This document shows, piece after piece, positions 1-5,288 of a stretch of DNA of 5,288 bases. Positions within the stretch are counted from its first letter, which is position 1. Every line of letters begins with the position of its first letter. Both the position numbers and the translations under genes were made by a program. The DNA comes from Acidobacteriota bacterium (GTDB taxonomy: Bacteria > Acidobacteriota > Terriglobia > Terriglobales > Acidobacteriaceae): assembly GCA_003225595.1 (NCBI GenBank), contig QIAR01000348.1, positions 1-5,288 on the forward strand, given 5' to 3'. Under the pieces are notes generated by a model. The model was not told the origin of the DNA. It worked only from the letters and a program-made list of their open reading frames with translations, and searched no databases.

Positions 1-1
1 T

Positions 2-718
2 GGCCCAGAGTGGAGATTGAACCTTCTCACGGATGGACTCGGCGAATCTTGGCGCGTCACGCAGTGCGGCATGAAGGCCTTCCCGACCGAAGGACTGACG
101 CATACGCCGATCTCCGCCGTGCTCGATTTGGTGAAAGAGAACGATCTGCATCCTGACCAAGTGGAGAAGATTCAGATTCGCTCGTTGGCACGGGCGGCGG
201 ATATTCTTTCGGACCCCAGCAAATACGATCCACGCACGAAGGAGACCGCGGATCATTCACTGCCATATGTGATCGCAGCAGCGCTCGCCGAAAGACAAGT
301 GACGCCCGCGCAGTTCACAATGGAAAAGATCATGGATCCGAAAATCCGGGCGCAATTACAGAAGGTCGAAGTCGTGGCGGATCCGGAGATCGAGAAGGTG
401 TTTCCGGCGCTGCAGCGCGTGATTGTAGATATCATGAGCACGGATGGGCGGGCGTTCACCAAGCAACTCGATTATCCCAAAGGGGACCCGCGCAATCCGC
501 TCACCGATCAGGAACTTGAAGAGAAGTTCGCCGCACTGGCTGAAGGCGTCCTGTCGTCGAGGGCGCAGCAAAGGCTGAAAGATGCAATCTGGAATCTGGA
601 AAAGATCGACTCAGTGAGCAAGCTGATGGGGCTCATGAAAGCGGATGTGCGGGGGAAGAAGTCGGTGCACGTACAGGTTGGCAAGGCGAAGGGCAAGACG
701 AAGAAGCGGCGGCGTTAA
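2..718 (+). CDS. MmgE/PrpD-family dehydratase (2-methylcitrate dehydratase-like), C-terminal half, 5' truncated by window edge
   Basis: The reading frame is open to the left edge (238 residues visible). A TTG at 17 could be read as a start, but the residues before it continue the family pattern, so the gene begins outside the window. MmgE/PrpD proteins are usually about 450-500 residues, so roughly half is missing. Seen: a GLGE turn followed by MKAFPTEGLTHTPISA (about residues 24-39), which fits the family's conserved Lys-x-x-Pro segment at the active site, then the hallmark KETADHSLPY with its Asp-His pair, then a C-terminal alpha/beta domain. Family members dehydrate 2-methylcitrate or citrate to the cis-aconitate form, or decarboxylate cis-aconitate; they are cytosolic and need no iron-sulfur cluster. 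The last 20 or so residues are strongly basic and end KTKKRRR, which is odd for this family. The next gene starts 11 nt downstream and is an aconitase-family hydratase, the natural partner for the dehydrated product. The family is secure; the exact substrate is not. Confidence 0.9.
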   Translation, partial: GPEWRLNLLTDGLGESWRVTQCGMKAFPTEGLTHTPISAVLDLVKENDLHPDQVEKIQIRSLARAADILSDPSKYDPRTKETADHSLPYVIAAALAERQVTPAQFTMEKIMDPKIRAQLQKVEVVADPEIEKVFPALQRVIVDIMSTDGRAFTKQLDYPKGDPRNPLTDQELEEKFAALAEGVLSSRAQQRLKDAIWNLEKIDSVSKLMGLMKADVRGKKSVHVQVGKAKGKTKKRRR

Positions 719-723
719 AGGAG
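717..723 (+). promoter_or_regulatory. Ribosome binding site of the homoaconitase-type gene, overlapping the upstream stop codon
   Basis: AAAGGAG lies 6 nt before the ATG at 730. Its first two bases are the last two of the TAA stop codon of the dehydratase gene. The overlap supports the ATG at 730 as the true start. It also suggests that ribosomes finishing the first gene can reinitiate on the second, keeping dehydratase and hydratase amounts matched. Confidence 0.85.
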
Positions 724-729
724 TTCACC

Positions 730-2679
730 ATGGGCCAGACCACCGTTGAAAAAATCGCGGAATCGCATCTTGCCGAAGGACCGAAACGGCCGCTGCGCAC
801 CGGAGACTTCGTCTCCATTCGCCCGCACCACGTTATGACGCACGACAACACGTCGGCGGTGATGAAGAAATTTCAGGCCATTGGCGCGAAGAAGATTCAC
901 GATCCCAAACAGCTCGTCTTCGCCCTCGATCATGATATCCAGAACAAACAGGACGCCAACCTGGCCAAATACCGTGCCATCGAGGCTTTCGCCAAGCAGC
1001 ACGGTGTGGATTTTTATCCAGCGGGCTCCGGCATCGGGCACCAGATCATGGTGGAGCGCGGATATGTCGAGCCAGGATCTTTCGTCGTTGCTTCAGATTC
1101 GCATTCGAATATGTATGGCGCGCTGGGTGCGGTGGGCACGCCGATCGTGCGAACCGATGCCGCAGCCGTTTGGGCAAGAGGCGAGTTCTGGTGGCAGATC
1201 CCGCGCTCGATTCAGGTAGTTCTGGATGGCGAACTCCCGCAGGGTGCAACCGGCAAGGACGTGATCATCACCCTGTGTGGGCTCTACAACCACGATGAAG
1301 TCCTGAACGCTGCTGTCGAGTTCACCGGGCCCGGCGTGGCGAGCCTTTCCATGGATGCGCGGCTTTCGATCTCGAATATGACCACAGAGTGGGGGCCGCT
1401 GGTGGGCTGGTTTCCGGTCGACGAGATCACGATTGCGTATCTCGGAGGAGTGAAGCAGCGACTGGCAGCGATGGGAATCGAGCGCTTCACCGATAAAGAC
1501 ATTGATGACTGGCAAAAGAATCCGCTGCGGCCTGATCCAGATTGCGTATACGCTGCACAAATCATTCTCGACCTCGGCCAAGTCACGCCGCATGTATCGG
1601 GCCCCGATACAGTGCAGGTCATGCAACCGCTGGCCGAAATGGAAAAGAAGAAAGTCGCGATCCAGAAAGCCTATCTACTCTCCTGTGTGAACTCACGGCT
1701 GGACGACCTCGAAGCGGCGGCAGAAGTTCTGAAGGGGAAAAAGGTCGCTCCAAGCGTGAAATTCTATCTGGGCGCCGCCAGTAAATGGGTACAGGAGGAA
1801 GCCGAGAAACGCGGGATCTGGCAGATTTTGCTTGACGCGGGCGCCAATCCTCTTCCTGCTGGTTGTGGCCCCTGCATCGGCCTCGGTGTAGGACTGCTCG
1901 AGCCGGGCGAGGTCGGCATCTCGGCAACGAATCGCAATTTCAAAGGGCGCATGGGCTCGCGCGATGCGCAGTGTTATCTTTCCAGCCCAGAGGTAGTTGC
2001 GGCGTCGGCGCTCGCAGGTTACATTCGCGGTCCGCAAGAGGTTGGCGATCGCGCACCGGCGCGCAACTTTCGTGAGTTCGCGGCACACGATGGACCGAGT
2101 GCAGAGAAGATCGAAATCCTTCCAGGTTTTCCAGATCGCGTAAAAGGGCGTCTTGTGTTCATGCCTCAAGACAACGTCAACACCGATGCGATCTACGGCA
2201 AGGACTACACCTATCGCGACGACATGACTCCGGAAATGATGGCCAGGGTCGTGATGGAGAATTACGATCCGCAGTTTGCCTCGCGCACACGGGAAGGTGA
2301 TGTGGTTGTGAGCGGTTTCAATTTCGGTACAGGATCGAGCCGCGAGCAGGCAGTGACGGCGCTCAAAGCCAAAGCAATTCCTCTGGTGATTGCGGGCAGC
2401 TTCTCACAAACATATCTCCGCAATGCCTTCAACAATGGCTTCCTGTGTATTGAGGTTCCTGAACTGGTGAAGCGCTTGCGGGAGCAGTTCGCCAAAGAAA
2501 TTGCGACGAAGGAGAAGACAATTATTCCAGGCGAGGATATCGATATCGATTTTACATTGAGCACGATTCACTGGCGCTTAGAGACGTTCCCATTCCCTGC
2601 GCTGGGGAGCGTGCCGCAGTCGCTGGTGATCGCTCAGGGGGTGGAGAACCTGGTGGCAAGGCGGTTGGGCCTGGCGTGA
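730..2679 (+). CDS. Homoaconitase-type (aconitase superfamily) [4Fe-4S] hydratase, single-chain, fungal Lys4-like
   Basis: This 649-residue protein has both aconitase-superfamily parts in one chain: a catalytic region (about 1-440) and a swivel domain (about 460-649). Visible active-site signatures are VMTHDN (35-40), ASDSHSNMYG (121-130), cluster cysteines C319 in LSCVNSR and C379/C382 in GCGPCIGLG, NRNFKGRMGS (401-410), NVNTDAIY (482-489) and the substrate loop FGTGSSREQA (532-541). All three cluster ligands are present, so it should be active. The wording, especially NTDAIY, the YTYRDD segment after it and the SSREQA block, is much closer to the eukaryotic homoaconitase of the alpha-aminoadipate lysine pathway than to AcnA or AcnB, which are larger (near 900 residues), or to two-subunit LeuC/LeuD. 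Yeast Lys4 is about 690 residues with a mitochondrial leader; this protein has none. Expected reaction: reversible hydration of cis-homoaconitate, or a cis-aconitate relative, to the isocitrate-type acid. The family call is very secure. Substrate could also be cis-aconitate or 2-methyl-cis-aconitate. Confidence 0.9.
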   Translation: MGQTTVEKIAESHLAEGPKRPLRTGDFVSIRPHHVMTHDNTSAVMKKFQAIGAKKIHDPKQLVFALDHDIQNKQDANLAKYRAIEAFAKQHGVDFYPAGSGIGHQIMVERGYVEPGSFVVASDSHSNMYGALGAVGTPIVRTDAAAVWARGEFWWQIPRSIQVVLDGELPQGATGKDVIITLCGLYNHDEVLNAAVEFTGPGVASLSMDARLSISNMTTEWGPLVGWFPVDEITIAYLGGVKQRLAAMGIERFTDKDIDDWQKNPLRPDPDCVYAAQIILDLGQVTPHVSGPDTVQVMQPLAEMEKKKVAIQKAYLLSCVNSRLDDLEAAAEVLKGKKVAPSVKFYLGAASKWVQEEAEKRGIWQILLDAGANPLPAGCGPCIGLGVGLLEPGEVGISATNRNFKGRMGSRDAQCYLSSPEVVAASALAGYIRGPQEVGDRAPARNFREFAAHDGPSAEKIEILPGFPDRVKGRLVFMPQDNVNTDAIYGKDYTYRDDMTPEMMARVVMENYDPQFASRTREGDVVVSGFNFGTGSSREQAVTALKAKAIPLVIAGSFSQTYLRNAFNNGFLCIEVPELVKRLREQFAKEIATKEKTIIPGEDIDIDFTLSTIHWRLETFPFPALGSVPQSLVIAQGVENLVARRLGLA

Positions 2680-2718
2680 GACTCGATGCCGCTGTTTACG
2701 GTTGTCATAGATTACCAA

Positions 2719-2738
2719 CGCGGGCGAGGGCGCCCGCG
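2719..2738 (+). repeat. Perfect 8-bp GC-only hairpin in the spacer between hydratase and dehydrogenase genes
   Basis: CGCGGGCG at 2719-2726 and its exact reverse complement CGCCCGCG at 2731-2738 enclose the loop AGGG. The stem is all G-C and should be very stable in RNA. No T-run follows, so it is not a standard rho-independent terminator. It sits 40 nt after the hydratase stop and 13 nt before the ribosome binding site of the next gene, where it could set mRNA stability or relative expression. It could equally be a copy of a dispersed intergenic repeat; I recall similar text between genes in Acidobacteriota but could not check. Confidence 0.7.
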
Positions 2739-2751
2739 CCACACGAGCATC

Positions 2752-2760
2752 AGGGGGGAA
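2752..2760 (+). promoter_or_regulatory. Strong ribosome binding site that fixes the dehydrogenase start at 2769
   Basis: AGGGGGGAA ends 8 nt before the ATG at 2769. The frame is open further upstream to an ATG at 2676 that overlaps the hydratase stop, but those extra 31 residues run through the hairpin, are rich in Arg, Pro and Ala, and precede the normal family N-terminus (AKYTVVSMPGDGIG). The later start is therefore chosen. Confidence 0.85.
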
Positions 2761-2768
2761 TTGCATTC

Positions 2769-3995
2769 ATGGCGAAATACACGGTGGTCAGCATGCCCGG
2801 CGATGGGATCGGGAACCAGGTTTTGCCCGAGGCATTGCGCGTGCTGAATGCGGTTGGATTCGATGCGCAGTACATCCACGCTGATATCGGCTGGGAGTGC
2901 TGGATCAACGACGGCAATGCCCTCCCGCAGCGCACCATAGAGCTGCTCGCGAAGCACAAACTCGGCCTGTTCGGCGCGATCACTTCGAAGCCGAAGAAGG
3001 AAGCCGATGGAGAATTGAAGCCTGAGTTGCGGGGCAAGGGCTACTCGTACTTCAGTCCGATCGTGGCCATGCGCCAGAAGTTCAATCTTGATACTTGCAT
3101 CCGCCCCTGCATTTCGTTTCCCGGGAATCCGCTGAACTTCATTCGCAAGAAAGTTGACGGCGGCTACGAGGAGCCGTACGTCAACGTCGTTGTGTTCCGG
3201 CAGAATACGGAAGGGCTCTACGCGGGCGTGGAATGGACGAATCCGCCGGACGGGATGCGGGCGGCGCTTGCCACTCATCCCAAATTCACACCATTTGCCG
3301 GCACACCAGGTCCGGACCTCGCCGTATCAGTGCGAATCATCACACGCAATGCCGCGCATAAAATCACCAAGGCGGGATTTGAGTGGGCAAAGAAGTTTGG
3401 CTATAAGTCTGTGACTATTTGCGAAAAGCCGAACGTACTGCGCGAGACCTCGGGCATGATGGAGGAAGAAGCGAAAAAGGTTGCGAAAGAGTATCCCGGG
3501 ATCGCGCTGTGGTCCACCAACATTGACGCGCAGACCATGTGGCTGACCAAGAATCCGGAAGATTACGGGGTAGTAGTGGCCTCGAATCTGTTCGGTGACG
3601 TTATCTCGGACGCATTCGCCGGTCTGGTCGGCGGGCTTGGATTTGCGGCGTCAGGAAATATCGGCGATGAAGTGGCGGTGTTTGAGCCGACGCACGGGTC
3701 GGCACCCAAGTATGCGGAGTTGAATCCGCCGATCGTGAATCCGATGGCGATGCTTCTATCCGCGGTCATGATGCTGGAGCATGTGGGCGAGATGGACAAG
3801 GCAAAGCGAATGCGAGAGGCCATTGCCGCGGTAGTGAAAGAAGGCAAGGTGCGCACATACGACATGATGCGGATATCGGGCGGCGCGAAGTCGATCAGCA
3901 AGGGTGCGGCCAGCACGAAACAGATGACAGATGCGATCTTGGGAAAAATTGAACCAGCCCGGGACACGAATAGCGCTACTCGCGTCGTGCATTGA
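2769..3995 (+). CDS. NADP-type isocitrate/homoisocitrate dehydrogenase family protein (beta-decarboxylating dehydrogenase)
   Basis: This 408-residue cytosolic enzyme of the isocitrate/isopropylmalate dehydrogenase family oxidises and decarboxylates a (2R,3S)-2-hydroxy acid using a divalent metal. The N-terminus has the family MPGDGIG. Aligned by eye to E. coli Icd, the catalytic set is complete: R102, R112, R144, Y151 in RQNTEGLYAGVEW, K220, and metal ligands D253, D277 and D281. The cofactor set also matches the NADP type: K314 and Y315 after HGSAP, V323 before NP, Y364 and R368 in YDMMR, equivalent to K344, Y345, V351, Y391 and R395 of E. coli. The substrate loop differs: SPIVAMR (96-102) keeps the serine but has Ile where Icd has Asn115. 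SPIVA-x-R is the wording I recall from fungal homoisocitrate dehydrogenase. AGVEW, in contrast, is isocitrate dehydrogenase-like. Two extra residues lie between Y315 and V323 relative to Icd. It follows an aconitase-type hydratase, whose product would be its substrate. Family and NADP use are well supported; isocitrate versus a longer or methylated analogue is open. Confidence 0.9.
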   Translation: MAKYTVVSMPGDGIGNQVLPEALRVLNAVGFDAQYIHADIGWECWINDGNALPQRTIELLAKHKLGLFGAITSKPKKEADGELKPELRGKGYSYFSPIVAMRQKFNLDTCIRPCISFPGNPLNFIRKKVDGGYEEPYVNVVVFRQNTEGLYAGVEWTNPPDGMRAALATHPKFTPFAGTPGPDLAVSVRIITRNAAHKITKAGFEWAKKFGYKSVTICEKPNVLRETSGMMEEEAKKVAKEYPGIALWSTNIDAQTMWLTKNPEDYGVVVASNLFGDVISDAFAGLVGGLGFAASGNIGDEVAVFEPTHGSAPKYAELNPPIVNPMAMLLSAVMMLEHVGEMDKAKRMREAIAAVVKEGKVRTYDMMRISGGAKSISKGAASTKQMTDAILGKIEPARDTNSATRVVH

Positions 3996-4016
3996 TGTCC
4001 CGTGCACGAGTACATC
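3994..4016. repeat. Imperfect dyad around the palindrome CGTGCACG, overlapping the dehydrogenase stop codon
   Basis: The perfect 8-bp palindrome CGTGCACG (4001-4008) is flanked by GATGT (3994-3998) and its reverse complement ACATC (4012-4016), with a one-base asymmetry in the spacers. The site begins within the TGA stop. It could be an operator for the downstream lyase gene or chance symmetry. No matching second copy was seen in the window. Confidence 0.35.
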
Positions 4017-4035
4017 GGACTCGCGATCGCTCGCC

Positions 4036-4079
4036 CAGGTTCTTCGCTTGTAACACCGGCGAACTCAGGATGACAAGGA
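4036..4079 (-). repeat. Possible degenerate dispersed intergenic repeat (TCATCCTGAG type)
   Basis: Read on the minus strand, this stretch of the 91-nt spacer contains CCTTGTCATCCTGAG and, after a short insertion, AGCGAAGAACCT. A TCATCCTGAG...GCGAAGGACCT text is a common non-coding intergenic element in acidobacterial genomes as I remember them. Here it would be a decayed copy. Only one copy lies in the window, so repetition itself cannot be shown. It gives weak support for the suggested phylum. Confidence 0.3.
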
Positions 4080-4080
4080 A
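4075..4080 (+). promoter_or_regulatory. Ribosome binding site of the carrier-lyase fusion gene
   Basis: AAGGAA lies 6 nt before the ATG at 4087 and supports that start. The protein from this start begins with a short polar leader and then the carrier domain, as expected for the family. Confidence 0.75.
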
Positions 4081-4086
4081 CGTGCA

Positions 4087-5288
4087 ATGAGTAGTTCCCA
4101 ACAAACCAAAACGGCTGTGCGCCTCGCCGAGGCTGGGCACTGGGGCAAGGACATCCGTTCCGACCTGCACGTCTCCCTTGAGCCGCGCCCATCGGGCGGG
4201 CTGGAGATCACGCTGGAATCGCGTGTCTTACCGTATTACGGCACTGCCATCCAGGCGCAGACACGGGAAGTGCTGGAGAAACTGGGCGTCGAGCACGGGC
4301 AAGTAGCGATCCATGATGAGGGTGCGCTACCCTTCGTGATTTCTGCCCGGATTGAAACTGCAGTGAAACGCGCCGGACTGGGGTCGGCGAAGAAGGTGCT
4401 GCCTGAAAAAGTATTGCTTCCCAATGCTTCTCCACGCGACCGGTTGCGGCGCTCGCGACTTTATCTGCCAGGATCAGAACCTAAGTACTTCATCAATGCC
4501 GGCCTGCATGGACCGGATGCAATCATCCTTGATCTGGAAGACTCGGTGCACCCCTCGGAAAAAGATGCGGCGCGAATCCTGGTGCGTAACACCCTGCGGT
4601 CGGTCGATTTCGGCGGGTGTGAGCGCATGGTTCGCATCAACCAGTTGCCGCTCGGGCTGGAAGATCTGGCGGAAGTAATTCCGGAACAGCCGGACTTGGT
4701 ACTAGTTCCCAAGGTGGACCATCCCGCTCAAATCGCGGAAGCCGCTCGCATAATCGACGAACTCGAACTGCGGCACGGTATTAGCCGAACGATCTGGCTG
4801 ATGCCAATCCTCGAGTCAGCACTGGGAATAGAGAATGCGTTCGCCATTGCGGCCGCGAGCTCCAATGTGGCCGCGCTCACAATTGGGCTCGAGGATTACA
4901 CCGCTGATCTAAATGTCACGAAGACGGCGGACGGGCGAGAGTCGTTGTACGCGCGCACACGCCTGGTGAATGCCGCGCGGGCCGTGGGGATTCAGGCGAT
5001 TGATTCTGTGTTCGGCGATGTGGGCGACATGGAAGCGTTGCGGGAATGGGCCGAGAATTCTCGGGCCCTGGGATTCGAAGGCATGGGATGCATTCACCCG
5101 CTGCAGATTCCCGTGATCCACGCGGCATTTGCGCCATCGCAGACAGAGATCGAGAAGGCGCAAAGAATTGTCGCGGCATTTGAAGAAGCGCAGCAGCGTG
5201 GGCTGGGGGTAGTGAGCCTGGGATCGAAGATGATTGATCCGCCGGTGGTGCAGCGTGCGCAGAAACTAGTGGCGCGAGCGAAGAGGAT
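4087..5288 (+). CDS. Citrate lyase acyl-carrier (CitD/MdcC-type) domain fused to citrate lyase beta-type (CitE, HpcH/HpaI) domain; 3' end cut by window edge
   Basis: Four hundred codons are visible and the frame is open at the right edge. The match to the CitE C-terminus is almost finished there, so only a few residues should be missing. Residues about 10-100 resemble the gamma carrier subunit CitD and the malonate decarboxylase carrier MdcC. Ser25 in RSDLHVSLEP aligns with the serine that carries the phosphoribosyl-dephospho-CoA arm, and the domain ends with the conserved DEGALPFVISARIE. Residues about 119-400 are CitE-like: RSRLYLPGSEPKYF (122-135), LDLEDSV (148-154), Arg183 in MVRIN, metal-type acid Glu243 in PILESALG, GLEDYTADL (267-275), CIHPLQI (335-341) and the C-terminal GLGVVSLGSKMIDPPVV. 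In citrate lyase CitD and CitE are separate proteins; CitE splits citryl-carrier to oxaloacetate and acetyl-carrier, and CitF swaps acetyl for citryl. Here carrier and lyase are one chain. CitF, CitC and CitG/CitX are not in the window. The substrate could be citrate or another 3-hydroxyacyl tricarboxylate, such as homocitrate. Confidence 0.88.
   Translation, partial: MSSSQQTKTAVRLAEAGHWGKDIRSDLHVSLEPRPSGGLEITLESRVLPYYGTAIQAQTREVLEKLGVEHGQVAIHDEGALPFVISARIETAVKRAGLGSAKKVLPEKVLLPNASPRDRLRRSRLYLPGSEPKYFINAGLHGPDAIILDLEDSVHPSEKDAARILVRNTLRSVDFGGCERMVRINQLPLGLEDLAEVIPEQPDLVLVPKVDHPAQIAEAARIIDELELRHGISRTIWLMPILESALGIENAFAIAAASSNVAALTIGLEDYTADLNVTKTADGRESLYARTRLVNAARAVGIQAIDSVFGDVGDMEALREWAENSRALGFEGMGCIHPLQIPVIHAAFAPSQTEIEKAQRIVAAFEEAQQRGLGVVSLGSKMIDPPVVQRAQKLVARAKR

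Noticed and set aside
17..19. TTG as start codon of the dehydratase
   Set aside because: The frame stays open to the window edge and upstream residues fit the family. The protein would lack its whole helical N-terminal domain.
1093..1626. Minus-strand open frame of 177 codons inside the hydratase gene
   Set aside because: Fully antisense to a well-conserved enzyme, with no domain and no clear ribosome binding site.
2045..2052. GCGATCGC palindrome, also at 4023-4030, as a HIP1-type repeat
   Set aside because: Two copies in 5 kb of GC-rich DNA are not enough to suggest enrichment, and one is within codons.
2702..2707. TTGTCA as a -35 promoter box before the dehydrogenase gene
   Set aside because: No acceptable -10 box lies about 17 nt downstream; that region is the GC hairpin.
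2676..2768. Upstream ATG extending the dehydrogenase by 31 residues and overlapping the hydratase stop
   Set aside because: The overlap looks like coupling, but the extension encodes the hairpin, lacks family similarity, and a much better ribosome binding site serves the ATG at 2769.
3563..4192. Minus-strand open frame of 209 codons
   Set aside because: It lies opposite the dehydrogenase and the start of the lyase gene, has low-complexity Ser/Pro/Arg-rich composition and no recognisable domain. It is a shadow of high-GC coding sequence.
730..5288. A standard alpha-aminoadipate lysine biosynthesis operon
   Set aside because: Homoaconitase-like and homoisocitrate dehydrogenase-like genes are present, but no homocitrate synthase, LysW-type carrier or later lysine gene is seen, and the neighbours are a PrpD relative and a citrate lyase fusion.

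Overview
The window is a compact, entirely plus-strand gene cluster of about 57% GC by eye. It comes from a bacterium with good Shine-Dalgarno sites. Four genes follow one another: the 3' half of a MmgE/PrpD-family dehydratase (2-718), a complete one-chain homoaconitase-type hydratase (730-2679), a complete isocitrate/homoisocitrate-type decarboxylating dehydrogenase (2769-3995), and a citrate lyase acyl-carrier domain fused to a citrate lyase beta-type domain (4087-5288, running off the right edge). The style of the proteins and of the two intergenic spacers reminds me of Acidobacteriota (Terriglobales/Koribacter-like). This is recognition from memory, not proof.

Layout: genes 1 and 2 are 11 nt apart, and the Shine-Dalgarno of gene 2 starts inside the stop codon of gene 1, so they are almost certainly co-transcribed and probably translationally coupled. 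Genes 2 and 3 are separated by 89 nt holding a perfect 8-bp GC hairpin and a strong purine-rich ribosome binding site. Genes 3 and 4 are separated by 91 nt holding a palindrome next to the gene 3 stop and a possible degenerate dispersed repeat. I see no promoter, rho-independent terminator, RNA gene, insertion sequence or CRISPR array.

How the genes may work together: every product belongs to a family acting on citrate-like tricarboxylic acids. The order dehydratase, hydratase, oxidative decarboxylase, lyase-plus-carrier reads as one pathway. The simple reading is a citrate/isocitrate module that interconverts 2-oxoglutarate, isocitrate, cis-aconitate and citrate, with citrate split by a citrate lyase. 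The sequence also supports another reading. The hydratase closely resembles the fungal homoaconitase of lysine synthesis, and the dehydrogenase carries the SPIVA-x-R substrate motif I know from fungal homoisocitrate dehydrogenase, yet it keeps the full NADP-binding set of E. coli isocitrate dehydrogenase. A homocitrate-like or alkyl-citrate substrate is therefore a real possibility. No homocitrate synthase, citrate lyase alpha subunit or prosthetic-group enzyme is visible in the window. They would have to lie outside it.
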